64,000 nt of DNA from Ascidia mentula (GCA_947561715.1 OX387202.1:8879001-8943000), one strand, 5' to 3'. Positions 41,347 through 54,181 are shown, numbered from the stretch's first letter. Program-made: numbers and translations. Notes: generated by a model not told the origin, from the letters alone.

Positions 41347-44300
41347 TTAACAACCACACTTTTTCAGTAAAATTCTTATGTTTTTGGCAAAAACATTTGT
41401 AGGATCATTAGACCCAGAAACATTGACAACATCAAAATATTTCACTAATGGATTGATAAAACGTTTTTGAGGAGAATAAATGTCAGTAAGAAAATACCAC
41501 ACTGCATCTGCATCAACAGTAATTAAATTGTCAAACAAAGTCAAAGCAGCATCTTGTAATTCTTCAACACAAATTGTACTCAAAAACTTGTATGTTGCAT
41601 TTAGGATTTTTTGAAAATCATTAAAGTTCAGTTGTACTCTTCTTGAAATCATTCCCAACTTTTCTAATAGGTTTTTAGTGAGTTTAAACAATGCAGAATG
41701 CTTGTAAACCACTTGGGAATTTTTATCAACAGTTTCTGATTGGATATAATGTGTTTCAAGAAACTGAAGAAGTTTTGGGAGAACGTCTTTTGAAAATCGT
41801 CGTTGAACAAAATCACCTGCTGTCAAAGCAATAATCCAAACTACATCAAATGCCCTGCTAACGACCTGCAACAAAAAAGGGTAAACGCTAGTTTGGTAAT
41901 TATTTGCAAATCTCTAAAATGCTTTTTTGTTCAAAAAGAAACTTTGAATAAATTTTAAATTGACCTGTTATTTACAAAGTTTTGTTGTTTTTGGAGATGC
42001 TACTGAGCATATGTCATGTTTAAAATGATTTCCACAAACCTGTAGTTCGAAGTCTTTAAACCGTGATTGCAAGGGAGTCCAAAGTTGGTGAACCAATGGC
42101 AACAATGTGTTTTCTTCTTGTGACAGTGATTTCAATGCCTCCACAACAATTTCCATCACCAACAGTCGTACTTTAGGGTTAGTATTGGACATTAGGTGGC
42201 AGCATCGTTCAAGTACCTGTTTAATTATTTTAACTTCAGCTGTAACCGTTATTTCATCTGTATTGTCTTCAAACTGGTCATTTGCTTCTGAGCTCTTTTC
42301 TACGCTTTCTGTGTGGTCTTCAGAAGAATCATCAACATCATCCAATTGTCCTGCAGCAATTTCAATGTTCCGATGGAGTTCAAATATAAACTCCCTTATG
42401 CCATTCGTTTGATTACTTAAATCAGCATCAGTACTTGAGAAGGTGTCCAGCTGGTTGGTTTTGCTTTGTCCCAAATTGAACCATTTTCTGATTGATCTGA
42501 CAATTGCAAGCAGCACAGGGAGAAATAACAACAAATGTGGATTGTCATGTCGACAAAGATCAAGAGATTCAAGAATCTCAGAAACTGTGTCACGTATCAA
42601 GGAAAATATGCTGACATCACTGTGTTGCAACAATGCATACAGAACAGACGTACATCTGTAAAAACCAAATAGGCTTTAAACATCAATTACAGGCTTTATA
42701 GTCTAGTGGTTTTTAACTTTCTTTTTAAAAAATATAACTGTAATTTTGTCTGAAAGTAATTCCCTAAATATTAACATATCCTTCCTAAGCGAACATACTG
42801 TTTAACAGATTATTGCACAATAAACAGAAAGTGTAAACTTACTTTGGAAACAAACTTAAATGTCGAAGCTGGACAGAGATTGTGCTTACAAGATAATCTG
42901 CATTATCGCACAGCATTCCAGCCAAGTTTTCATACCCACAGTACTTGGATAGTAAATGCAGTGTTTTAATTGCACAGCTTGCTACGATTGTACTTTCATC
43001 ATGAACTTTCTCCATAACTGGATACAATGCAACCATGAGATTTGCCCGAAAGTCATTTCCAAGCACTTTTGCAAAAGATGAAACTGCTTCCAATTGTAAA
43101 CTGGCCAATAGGACATTATGTTGTATGTGATTTGTTGCAAGATGTTTAGTTGTATGGTTGGGTAATACAGCTTTTGTATGTTGAAATCTCTTCATGGTAG
43201 ATTTCTGGTATTCAGAATTACAAACAGTCACTATTTGCCAGTTTTCAGGTGTACAGTATAAGTCAAGTAGACCTGCAATGTGTCTAGAAGCATCTTTATA
43301 ATTGGGCCCATTGCAAATTCCCAATATTATCTCTGTTATCAAAAATACAGACTGGCAGCATGTGCTCTTATTTTCATAAGACTCAGTAAAAAAATCTAGT
43401 AAAACTTCTATGTCACCATGAGAACCCAAAAGTTTACATATTTTCACAAGAACTTTGGGAATTTCTCCATCATTAAAGTTCAAAAATTTTTTTTTAAACA
43501 GCCAATGTGAAAGTTGACCATGCAGGAAAGAGAGTGGCATATTCAATGTGTCATCCAAAACTGTGTTTATTTCATCTTGGCTGATGGAAGCAGATGCGTC
43601 AAATTCACAACAAAGTTGTAATGATTTTGCAAGTTTATTAAATTGAATGGTTGACTGAAAGATGACAACAAGATCAGTCTTAAGGACAGTTAAGTAACCT
43701 AATAATAATTGCACTGCTTTTAACCTATCTATGTCCGATGAATTTCTGAGTATTTCCGGCAGTGTACTACAATGTTCAAACAAAAGATCAGCAACAATGT
43801 CATAAGCATCAGTACCTGGTGAAGAAATGAACTTCTTGACAACCAATGTGCTTGCTTTTATTACAGATGGTTGAATATCATTTAAAAGCAGAATTGGTCC
43901 TTTCAACAAAGTTGGGGCAGATTCCTTTAAACCCGATTTGCAACACTGGTTTAAAATAGTATCACAGAAATTGACCAAGCTCAATCTAACTGTGCTACTG
44001 GGATTTTGAGCCAAAACAAAAATTTTTTTCAGAACTAAGTTTACTTTAGGGGACACATCAGAAAGCCACTTTTTGCTGCGCTTTACTTTCAAGGACTCCA
44101 GCTTAGGATTGATTTTATTACTCTCACTGTCAAGTTTCTCCAACTTCGATTTTAAATCTTCATTTTTCCCAATCAATATTGAATAGTCACCCAAAACTAC
44201 AGTAATTACTATAGAAGTAACATCCAGTGCTTTACATTTAACACTGTGGCCATGCTTAACATCCCCAACAATCACCTTACAAATTGATGACAAAATGCCA

Positions 44301-44914
44301 GGCAGAAATGATGATAAACAATTCCCTCGTAGCAGAAGAAAAAGGTCTTGTTCCGCCTCTGGAAGCATTTCTGAATAAGAAGGTTTACATAGGCTACTAA
44401 TAACTGACATGGCTGACAACTTCAAGGCACGACATTCTTCATGTTCTACTATTTGCAGGCATATTGTGACCAAGTGTCCTAATATTGGAAAGTTATGAAC
44501 AGAATAAAATTGGTTCCATAAATTTGCCATGGAATGTTTTACAAATACATCCAGACAGTTTGTAACAGCTATCATGATATCTTCACTTCCATCAGTTACT
44601 ATTTTGCCTTCATCTACAGACGATATTTTCAATAGAAGTGTCTTGAATAAATCCTGGTAAACATTCCAGTTTGTTATGAGAACCTTTTGTAATATACCTT
44701 TCAAGCAAGTTGCTGCAGATATAGAGGTATCTTCTTTTGTTGCCCCAACTTGTAAAACAATTCTCAAAGGAAACATCAAGTACTCATGGATTTCTTGTAT
44801 TGTTTTGGCTTCAAATTTGCTGATGACTGCCTGTAGTTCATTTATTGATTCAAAAGATCTAGTTTTACTAACTTTTATGCATGTGGGCCTTACAATATTA
44901 AACAGTGTTTCCAT
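41347..44914 (-). CDS. TTI1: TELO2-interacting protein 1 homologue, three exons
   Basis: HEAT-repeat subunit of the TTT complex (TELO2-TTI1-TTI2), a co-chaperone that folds and stabilises PIKK kinases such as ATM, ATR, DNA-PKcs and mTOR. Minus-strand exons: 44914-42843, 42655-42040, 41865-41347, giving 1,068 residues (human 1,089). Family-like segments: the N-terminus FNIVRPTCIKVSKT, SFLPGILSSICKVIVGDVKHGHS, LLLGYLTVLK, LTALYPVMEK-type repeats, and the C-terminus GDFVQRRFSKDVLPKL with DAVWYFLTDIYSP. The acidic linker around residues 760-800 fits the variable region seen in the family. The start agrees with the human N-terminus. Upstream is cyclin L, 239 bases away on the same strand; downstream RMDN1, 125 bases away. 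Confidence 0.9.
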
Positions 44915-44915
44915 T

Positions 44916-44945
44916 TTAGTTAATACTCCTAATCTTTTGCTTCAT
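44916..44945 (-). promoter_or_regulatory. Short upstream ORF ending one base before the TTI1 start
   Basis: A ten-codon minus-strand frame (ATG AAG CAA ... AAC TAA) ends with TAA at 44918-44916, one base before the TTI1 ATG at 44914-44912. If the leader begins at the acceptor-like site near 44957, this uORF is in the mRNA and would favour termination-reinitiation. Function is inferred. Confidence 0.4.
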
Positions 44946-44956
44946 GACACAATCTC

Positions 44957-44985
44957 CTACAACACAAGTGAAAGTTTAACAGTAT
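44957..44985 (-). promoter_or_regulatory. Possible trans-splice acceptor before TTI1
   Basis: On the minus strand a pyrimidine-rich run ending cacttgtgttgtag (cut after position 44957) lies 42 bases before the TTI1 ATG and about 200 bases after the cyclin L stop. No coding exon precedes it that would explain a cis acceptor. A spliced-leader addition site is the simplest reading. Confidence 0.45.
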
Positions 44986-45153
44986 TTACTGTAGAATGTA
45001 ATATTACAATGTTGCTAATGCGGTGAAAAAATGCATCACACCATCACTTTAAACTGTTAAACCTCAAAGCATTAAAAAACATGTACATGTCAAATCTGAA
45101 ATCACACATATCTAGCCAAAAGTTGCCATTAATGGTTCAAATGTGACAATATT

Positions 45154-46515
45154 CTACATTCGCTTGTGCTTGCTATGTTTTTTGTGGTGGCTCTTTGATT
45201 TATGATCTCTTTCTGGGGGAGAAAGGCTTCTATCATGTTTGCTTTTCTTACTACTGCCACTTTCACTGCGATGATGGAAATCACTGCGCTTGCGGTGATG
45301 TTTGTTTGATGACCTTCCACTCTCATCCGATATACTGTAGGACTTTGGCAAATCATCATCATCATCATATTTCCCACTGCGGGGTCGACTGTATCTACCA
45401 GGAGAGCGATTTTTTGATGAATCTTCATATTTAGAGCGACTTGGATGTGATGAGCTCCGAATATGTTTGCTGCTTTCTGATTGCCTTCCATCGCTCTTTC
45501 TATCTCGTTTTTTGTCAGATTCATTTTCCCCACTTTGAGTTGTTGTTTTTGTATCTACATCTTTTTGAGATGGTGAGACAGTATTTGTTTTGTCTGAAGG
45601 TGTATTTTCAGTAGTAGTGACAGCATCTCCTGCAGCAGCTGATGCAGCTGCATTGGCTTCTCTAAGCTTATTCTTTTCTTCCTGCAAACATTTCTTACAA
45701 GCATCAACTTTTGCATCCAACTCTTCTAAAGTGTTCTTTTTATGGTGATAAACCTGAAGCAGATATTTGCAAATTTGCTGGATGTCATCCTCAGTGGCAT
45801 TAAACAAATAAAACCAGTGAGGTTGGCTGGGCAAAGCAACCTTTAGGACCCTAGCAGCTAGGTAAATACATGCACATGCAATAGTTTCTGGAGTGTAACG
45901 CACAAATATAGTGCTACGAAGAGAGTCATTCATATAGTTCCAAGCAGTTTGCACAAGATCCTGATTTTGTTCCATTTCCAAAACTTGCAAGTAAACAACA
46001 ATAATTTTATGTGGATGTTTAACATGAACGCAGAATCCCAGTTCTTTCAAAAGCCGGCGCTCTAATCGAATTACATTGTTTTTAAGTGTGATATAGTTAT
46101 GATCCAGCTGCATTGGGGTTGGAGTAATGTCTTGTTTGCGCTGCTTTAAGTAATGAAATACATTAATTACATCTCGGATTCTCCTCGGTGCTTCTTCAAC
46201 TTTTGATGCCAGCCAAATACATGCCATTGCAGCCTCCTCCATTTTGGTTTTTACAAAAGATTTGGCAAAATAAAACCTCTGAAACAACACTTGCGCTGTG
46301 GCCATTGCAACTTGTGGAACACGTAGCATAATTCCAGCAATTTGAATTGACTCGCACCCCCAAAGTCTGAGGTCTTCTTCTGACCTTGTATCCATTCCAT
46401 CTTTCATTGATGGTGTTTCATCAAGTTTGTTTTCAGGAAAAAGGCAGTTTTCAAGAGTGAGTTGAACACCAGCATACTCCTGTTTGGCATCAATTACATC
46501 TGTACTCTTTTCCAT
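45154..46515 (-). CDS. CCNL1: Cyclin L homologue (intronless)
   Basis: Nuclear-speckle cyclin that partners CDK11/CDK12-type kinases in transcription and pre-mRNA splicing. One uninterrupted 453-residue frame (human CCNL1 526). The double cyclin fold spans about residues 45-270: GIMLRVPQVAMATAQVLFQRFY, ACIWLASKVEEAPRRIRDV, ERRLLKELGF and IACACIYLAARV are characteristic. The C-terminal third is an RS/basic domain rich in RSRS-, HHRKR- and SKSHHKKHSKHKR-type stretches, as in vertebrate cyclin L. Having no intron is unusual beside multi-exon neighbours; a retro-copy is possible, but the frame and RS tail are intact and no poly(A) scar is evident. CCNL1 versus CCNL2 cannot be decided, as the duplication is probably vertebrate-specific. 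It heads a same-strand CCNL-TTI1-RMDN1 series. Confidence 0.92.
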   Translation of the reverse strand: MEKSTDVIDAKQEYAGVQLTLENCLFPENKLDETPSMKDGMDTRSEEDLRLWGCESIQIAGIMLRVPQVAMATAQVLFQRFYFAKSFVKTKMEEAAMACIWLASKVEEAPRRIRDVINVFHYLKQRKQDITPTPMQLDHNYITLKNNVIRLERRLLKELGFCVHVKHPHKIIVVYLQVLEMEQNQDLVQTAWNYMNDSLRSTIFVRYTPETIACACIYLAARVLKVALPSQPHWFYLFNATEDDIQQICKYLLQVYHHKKNTLEELDAKVDACKKCLQEEKNKLREANAAASAAAGDAVTTTENTPSDKTNTVSPSQKDVDTKTTTQSGENESDKKRDRKSDGRQSESSKHIRSSSHPSRSKYEDSSKNRSPGRYSRPRSGKYDDDDDLPKSYSISDESGRSSNKHHRKRSDFHHRSESGSSKKSKHDRSLSPPERDHKSKSHHKKHSKHKRM

Positions 46516-47195
46516 GCTACTTGTATTTGTATAAAATTTATGGACCTAGCGGCTATTGTAAATAAAACACTTTAAAATATTTCTCATGAAATGGAATTAT
46601 CACATAAAAATTTTCGCTAACTTTAATTGTGTTGTTATAACTTCGCTTAAAAGCTTAGATTCCATGAAATAAGACTCTAACAAATAACACTCGCTCTGTA
46701 TTACAAAACTAAAACAAAATAAAGTGGCATCGTGTGTACTGGGTAATTTGTTCAGGTAAATATCAAATTTTAAACCGAGCTGGAGCTGGAGCGAAAAAAT
46801 ATCCCTTGGAACTGGAACTCTCTCGTCAAATGGGCATGACATTGTCATTCTCTGGCAGAATCCAAAATTTATTTTTTGTAAAATGCGTTCCGCACTATTG
46901 ACCAGCATTTCACAACGCGTTTACACAATGAAATTGAGTTTCTTCTTGGTTTATATCATAGCAGGTTACATTATTTTGCAAAATATTTCATTTGACAACT
47001 ATTTCGCATTAATAATACCACCACGGAGTCCCAAATGACTCAGGTCTTTCTGATGGAATACGTAGAACTTCTACCGATTTCCATTGCTTCCACGCTATTT
47101 GGTAGAAAAGAACGTCAGAAATTGGACTGCAGGAATCAGCCTTTGCAGGTCGGTATCCAACGGACCTGTCTTTACAAATCAATATAACATTTCAT

Positions 47196-47439
47196 GAGCT
47201 CCAAAAGGAGTAAAAGAAGATCACGCCAGTATAAAATCTTTATTAAAGAGATATTAATTTTGCCTATTGGCATCTTCAGTTTCTGTCTAAAAACAGAAAC
47301 GTTGTGGTTTTTAATTAATTTATTTTTTTATTGTTATTCTTTGTTCAGACAGAAACTGAAGATGCCGATAGGCGAAATTTATATTTCTTTTATAAAAATC
47401 TCATACTGATGTGATCGTCTTTTACTCCTTTTGGAGCTC
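47196..47439. mobile_element. Foldback (long inverted repeat) element
   Basis: The left arm (gagctccaaaaggagtaaaa ... cttcagtttctgtct, 47196-47288) is repeated inverted at about 47344-47439, some 85 percent alike, around a roughly 55-bp AT-rich spacer. The whole 244 bp could fold into one hairpin. Each arm contains an aaactgaagatgcc-n4-ggc-raaa word that resembles the hammerhead core (see 60913-60938). No coding and no clear target duplication. Confidence 0.78.
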
Positions 47440-50203
47440 TATAGGAATGTTAATGCTATTTGTTCACCGACGTATAACACGACGATCGTTCTATGCAGGA
47501 GGAAAAACAGAAGGGGTGCTTTATCTTTCCTCAGGCCATTGGGGGGTTACAACAGATTATTCACTTACTTTGAAAATATTTTACATCATATTTTCCAAAC
47601 CAATGCATGTGATTGATGTAAATTTAACTATGTCTGTGATAAAGCTAGACCCTTGTCCCAAACCATGTATTAACGAATCTCAACGTTAGATTTAAGATTA
47701 ACAATGTCGCCAGAGCATTTGGTGCGTAAAATATGTTCGTGACCTTTCGCTTCCCAACCTGGAGATGTCGTTCATATATTCGCAGCAAATCCTTTGAGAT
47801 GTTGGAATTATCTTGGGCCGAAATTTACAAAACTAGACGTTCCTATAGAATGTCAGGGCACATTAGACTTATTACACTGACCCACTATACTTACCAACAG
47901 CACCCGCGGGTGAAAAGGCCTCCACAGCAGATACGCAAACCATTTTAAATGTATAAATCAAAAAGAAATATAAAACAAGTAGGTTGGAAAAGAGCGGTCG
48001 ACTGACGGCCAACTAATGTTATTCATTCACTGTTCCGGTGGTATGTCGATGAATCTGAACTGACGTGGCTATTGACGACGGCGTTTCTGTGCCTTCCACC
48101 TGATCGTTCAAATTAATTTCATGTGAAACAATGAAAAGCGTGGATTAAAGAAATATATGCGTAATGCAGTTAAAATGTGAAAAGCGCAACAACATGCGGT
48201 TTATTGATCGCACGATTCGCGACAGAAATTTCCTAATATTTAAGTGAAAAAATTGCCCAGTCGATTTCATTTGGGCGGGCTAACAGTCGCCACTACGAAT
48301 ATCACACAATGATTGGAGTAGAAGGAAAGTGTAGGAGGAAGGTGTTGAAAGGGGGCGAAAAGTACATGAAGGAAACAATAATTGCGAATAGCGACACGAA
48401 CAGGTACGAAAAAAAATACAGTTGCATACGAATAAAGTTTCCGGGATCCGTGGGAGAGGGGCAAGTTGAGCTTATGGGTACTTTTGGGAGTTGCGGCATC
48501 ACAAGCACTTGGAATTTTTAACACTAACCGCACCGTTAATTACCACATTTGCACAGGCAAAAAAGTATCCTAGGCACTGGACAGTAATATGGCATAATGA
48601 GCACGAACCGGCATCGACGCAGCACGGCAGGGGGATTTTAATGAAGAACTTTATGGAATTTCCCCACATTTTGCCACTTTTTAATCATTCTTACTGATGT
48701 AAAACTCAATTCCGAACTTATGGAAAGTTATGCGCATGGTGGCGCTCATGGGCTTTTTTTAGTGTTATAAATGGGATTCTACGGTTTGTTCAAGTGATGA
48801 AAGCCACAAGTGTGGAATGCGATTTTGCAAGCGATTATAAACGTGGATTTGACCAATACGAATTCGGAAACTTCACAAACTATTGTTACGTCAGTGTATG
48901 AGGCTGTGTACAAGCTGCCTTGACTGAATTTGGTGTTCTGTGTGCTTTGACTTGTCTGTGGGATCTGATATAACCAGGTTTATAAAATCAATGTTAACAA
49001 TCCAATAAGCCAAATGTTTTTTTTTTACTTGAAATCATGTTTTTTATTTACTATTGACTGATAAACATTGCCTTTATATCTTGTACGTACATACATGTGT
49101 TGTTGACGCATCAATCGTAACCAAGCTTGTGACGTAACAGAGTCACTTGTAAAGCATTCAACGTTCATTGTTTATGTCCGATTCATTCTTTATTTGAGTG
49201 GCTAATGTGTGGACGTGTTATACTTGGCATTAAAAGTTGACTTGACAATTTACCCGCGACAGTTAGAAAGTCTATCAACACAAGTTTACACTTTAAACTA
49301 ATCTTTCATAGTTGAAATTGTTTGTAACTTGTCCATAGAGTTCTTTTTATTGGTTTAAGATACATACGTTATTATTTAAACAATGTCAGTTGGAATTCTC
49401 AATTTCAACTCCCCGCAGTGCTTTGGTAAACTTGACGTCATAGACAGGGATTCAACTTTTTTACTTTTGGTGAACGTAATTTCGATTTAATCGGCTTCGG
49501 AGTCCATTACTCTTATCATGAGAGGATGATAAGTTTTATCGAGAGAACTTGTATTATTTGGACAGTGTTTTTTACGTCTTAAAGCAAGAGTATACCAGCA
49601 TCACATATTTTCATATATTTTTAAACATAGCTTGTGTTGAAACATTTGAGCGATCACATGTAAATTCGCACATTTTCGAAGGATATAGCAGAAAAGTAGG
49701 GTAAATAGTTTTATTATCCAATATAATTTCTAGAACCGTTTTTCATTAAATGTTATAGTACCAAAGCTCATTTATAACACCAAGGCAGATCTTTTCGACC
49801 CCAGGATCTTGCACTAGATTAGCGGATACAATTCACAGCAATCCCGGTGAAAAATATTCTGCTTCTTGATGTCGGAAAAATAAAACGATGTCATGTTGCA
49901 TGTCACCAATATATGTCTGTATTAGCTGTAATCATTCACAATGTGAGATAACTCAGATAGACAGTTTCATATAACTTTGACAAATTTGTTGGTAGGAACC
50001 ACGGGAACGCGGTTTGGTGAACGAAAATTTGTGTTGTCCAATATATTCGCAAAATTGTTGTGTGGTTTCGGCATAGTTGATGCATTTTCTTGACTCGTTA
50101 TAGCCAGGATTGTCATTGATATAGCCAGGATTGTCGTTAAACCAGAAATAAGGATGAATGAAAAAAGAACTTTTCGAAACTTTAATTACGTATGGTTTGC
50201 TGG

Positions 50204-50536
50204 TTAAGTGGGTGAGTGTGAAGAGTTGTATATGGGTAATTGCTCTTTTTCCAAAACCTTAGCCTTGTCGAAGGCAATCCGATGACCTTTTAAGGAAGCA
50301 TGCTTGGCCAACGCTGTCTTACTTGCGTCTTTTGATGCAACGTCGCGGCGGTGCTCCTTAATTCTGGTTTTCAGGGCTCTTCCGTATTTCCCGATGTAGA
50401 CCCCCTCGCACTCTCCACATGGAATTGAGTAAACCACTCCCTTTGGTTTTGGAAAAGAAGGTGGATCATACAAAACGCCTTTTCCTAGAAGCGCTCCACG
50501 TCCATAAGAACAATCGCAGTCCATAAGAACAATCAA
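50204..50536 (-). pseudogene. GIY-YIG endonuclease remnant of a Penelope-like element
   Basis: This 110-residue minus-strand frame has GVVYSIPCGECEGVYIGKYG followed by R-x-L-K-T-R-I-K-E-H. This is the CX2C-containing GIY-YIG nuclease found at the C-terminus of Penelope-like retroelements. It ends in a normal-looking stop, but the reverse transcriptase that should precede it is absent, so it is a 5'-truncated insertion or fragment. About 170 bases upstream in its own orientation lies the ribozyme-like motif at 50708-50746. Confidence 0.8.
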
Positions 50537-50707
50537 TGATAGGAAACAGTGTGTGTATTTCCCGGTGCTTTATAATAACTTGCTGTAACTGTTATTTCCC
50601 ACCCTTCTAATAACATCACGTGATTTCACAAGCGGTGTTAGCGTTATATTTTTTCGTGTTGGTACGTTTTCTTGGTGTTGGTTGTGTGCTATACCAGTAC
50701 CATTACC

Positions 50708-50746
50708 CTGAGGAAGCCTTGTTGGATAAAAGGCGAAACGTCGGTT
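50708..50746 (+). ncRNA. Hammerhead-ribozyme-like motif (Penelope-type terminus)
   Basis: CTGAGGA, then a stem-forming gcctt ... aaggc, then GAAAC and GTCGGTT. This matches the core CUGANGA-stem II-GAAA of the hammerhead. Penelope-like elements are known to carry hammerhead motifs in their terminal repeats. Stems I and III are not clearly formed, so cleavage activity is uncertain. Confidence 0.4.
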
Positions 50747-53700
50747 AATCAAGTTACGTTTTTAATGTGCCAGAAGAACAGATTATTGAATTACAATATG
50801 CCTGGCAGCAACAGAAACATTATATTTATGCATCAAAGTTTGTTTCGTTAAATTTCGAAATAATGTGTAAGATGAAGGTTGAAGAAGGTTTTGCTGCGTT
50901 GATTGTAAACAAATATTTTCCCTTAAAAATTATCAAGCAAACCAATTTAATAACTTTTTATTATTGTTCCTGAAATGTATGCAAACTGGAGGGTGAATAT
51001 TGAAGCTAAAATATAATGAAAATGCATGGTTTGCGAAACCACGCTTAAAGAACTGGCGCAATTGTTGTTGAAGTGCGTAAAGAGACATCTTGCCAAGTTG
51101 CGAAATTTCTGTTTATTTCCGAGCGTCGTATTGTTATTGGTTTTGCAAGTACGCTCTGTATAACAATACAAAATGCTCCATGTGCGGAGACTTCTTGTGT
51201 TGCAGCGTTTAAACTCTATTTTGGGAAGTAAAAGCAACTTTGTTAATGGTTTGTTTCGTGAAAATTTCATCAAGCATCTGTCAGCAAGCTGCACAGTTAT
51301 TATTAGATACCGTCCGCGTAATAACTTTTCCTGTTTCCTGTTTGTTGTTAGTGCGCAGTATACAACGGTACTTACTGAGTTGCAACGTTTAAATTAATAG
51401 CTGGAAAGTTGCAACTTCCTATACGAAGACATGGCTGCTTGAAGCACCAGGAAGGTAAGTGTTTATAAATTGGATTGTGGTCGTGCGAAGTGTAACTTTA
51501 TTAAGGAGATATGACTTCCTTCAATTGATTATTATGTGGGCGGTATTTTTATCTCTGCACGATCCAACATAACAAAAATAAACATTTTACCAACACTCGT
51601 AGCAAGGAGGGGTTGGATATGGCTACTTGCCGTGTGGATACATTGGATATGAAATCAAAGACGTGCATGAACATTTTCATTATCTTGAAACATTTTTTTC
51701 CCCACCAAACCCGGCATAATAATGTTGTGTTAACAGTATACTGTCATTATAATGTGGGAGGTAGTTTCTTGTGTAACCGTCCACCTATGTGATACAAACT
51801 AACATTAAAAAATGTAAATAGATCATATTTAGTCCGTTGTTTCCACTCAGCCATGGAAGGATATTCGCTTCATTTACCTCAAAGCGGATAAGATCACGTG
51901 CAAATGTTAGCAGTCCACACGCAAGTTGAATCCTTGAACAATGATCGTAACGTCCACAGAACTAAATGTTGTGTTTTATGTAATTATGAATCTTTCTTCC
52001 AAATGAGCGCGTCTTTTACAATTGTGACATCACGTTTAGATGCTTTCTAGTGTAAATTGTGCAAAGTTTCACAAATTAAAACAAAATTACCACAAAGCGA
52101 ACAAATTTTCGCTTATAAGTCTTTAATACTGAGAGACATTGTGTAAAACTTATATGTAATTATAAAGGTTGTTGATGAAAGCAATAATTTGGTGGAATAT
52201 CAGAAGTAAAACACCTTTCTTGCTTTTTATTGAGCGCAAATCAACGAAATAAAATAGTCGCAATTCCGCGTTTATTTCAAACAGTTTGTTTCCTTCATAT
52301 AAGAGGGCTTTTTCTCAAAAAAACCCCACAAATATGCCGATTCATGCGAAGTGTGAGGTTGTAGCGGGGATACGTCCTCCACCGATTGTTTCTAATGTGC
52401 TCGGTGTTTCCACACAGGGCAAAAGCGTCCCGTTCAAACACACTTATCGTGGGTTCGATAGTTTCAGTTAAACTTCTAACTGAAGTCAAACAAACATTCA
52501 TTCTACAGTTGTCTTGGTTTGTGGTCATGAAAACACGATAGTTTTGCCAAGGTGCATAAATAAAACATCAACAAAAGATCAATAACACGATATTTACAGA
52601 CGCTTTTAAACAGACGCCAACTTGAGCATCGGGTTTGTGCCGCATTTGATAATAGGTGGCGATAAAACAAAAGCCTGACTCAAATGTTAGTGACGTCATT
52701 ACTTTTTTTTTCGTTGCCTTCGGTCTGACGTAACGGTAGTGTGTACATAAATGTATGCGAATATATGCATCATAAACGCCGTAAACATTTCAAGTCTACG
52801 CGTATTGTTGTAAGTACACAGTTTGACTGATTGATGGACAATCACTGTCATCTGACTCGATATTCATATATGCTCACCTGTATGGTTTTATCAGTGTCCA
52901 TGCCATTATATTGATAATGTTTTGTATTAAGTGGAAAACAAGTTCCAATTTCGTGTGAGGTTTCAATCTCATGCTGCAGACCTCGTGTGGCGTGACAAAC
53001 ACAGACAGTGAAATAGTGGCAAGTTCATAGCTACCATCGTAACATTGGGATGAGCCCTGCAACGGTCAGTCATGCGAACAAAGAAGAGGTTTTATATGGC
53101 GAACAAACTCTTCTCGGATACTTGTGCGTTTACTGTCGGTGGATCTGTTGCTTCCGCCACCGGGGGATTTAAAAAGGGCCGTGTTGCTCATAAGTGGAGT
53201 CAGGAGTTATGTATTGACTATTTGCGACGTAGCGGGCGCCCGTCAGCTTACAATGTGCGCGATCACAGTGACAAAGTTATTTGGGACGTTCTACGAGCAG
53301 GAATAACAACGCGCGACCAAAGGGGAAAATATTGCTAATGACTTATTATTGTGGCTTGGAGGTAGGGTTTAATGATTGTTTAAGTGGTTGGTGACGTTGC
53401 TATGACACCATGGAGAAAAGTGTTTTGTCTTTTTAGTTGGTGACTAGCTGTAAGTTCGATCGGATAACGTGGTGTGTGTGGAAGGAAAGTGCTTAAATAG
53501 GTGCTGCTAAGGTTGAAGTATTGAGTGTTTAATGTTGTGGGAGTGTAAAAGTTGAGATGTACAGTGATGTCAATTTACGTAAGGGGGTTTATACGTGTGC
53601 TTAATTGTTTTTAGGTAGTTGAAATGGATGAAGTTGGGAATTGTGTTCAGTCTATGATGTTGGTTTTGGGGAATTGTTTGTTATGCAGTTGTAGTGGGGT

Positions 53701-53887
53701 TTTGGGGGGAGAAGCTCCTTTCGAGAGGTAAAAGACTACAGGCAGGATTCCTCGTATAGATTATTGTAAGAGTTGTGATTTTAACGAACTATTCTTCTGG
53801 CAAAGGTTACGACATTTTTATTTCAACCGACGTTTCGTCTACTATCCGGTGACGCTTCTTTATGGTGATGTGGCAACAAGTTATCAT

Positions 53888-54104
53888 GTGTTTCCCAACC
53901 AGTGGTACGCGACGGCATTCCAGGTGGTACGCGAGCATCATTCCATAATTTGCGGATCTAGTTTGAATTGAATAATCGTAAGTGATCTAAAAATGTCCGT
54001 TACTTCATCCCCTGGTTAACTTTATAGCACTCAACTAGGTGGTACGCGTCGAAATTGTTTTGCCTCCAAGTGGTACGCAACCACAAAAAGGTTGGGAAAG
54101 CCTT
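53888..54104. mobile_element. Small hAT-like repeat nested in the Penelope-like element
   Basis: It begins gtgtttcccaacc and ends ggttgggaaagcc, an inverted-repeat pair like the CAGTGGTTCCCAACC termini of many hAT elements. It contains four copies of the word gtggtacgc (with one-base variants). A target duplication is not clear. It interrupts the edge of the left Penelope-type terminus. Confidence 0.5.
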
Positions 54105-54181
54105 AACGTGTCTTTTAGAACAAAAACATACTGAACAACGATCATGCCGGTATAGTGGGCGCTGCTTTTTACGGCTTTATT

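Noticed and set aside
48309..48521. 70-codon frame with YEKKYSCIRIKFP ... GTF, faintly like a UBX domain strand
   Set aside because: Only a dozen residues match loosely, there are no supporting exons or splice sites, and the rest is not family-like.
53072..53338. 88-codon frame containing RDHSDKVIWDVLRAGITTRDQRG
   Set aside because: It looks protein-like and might be a transposon-encoded fragment, but I could not assign a family and saw no second segment.
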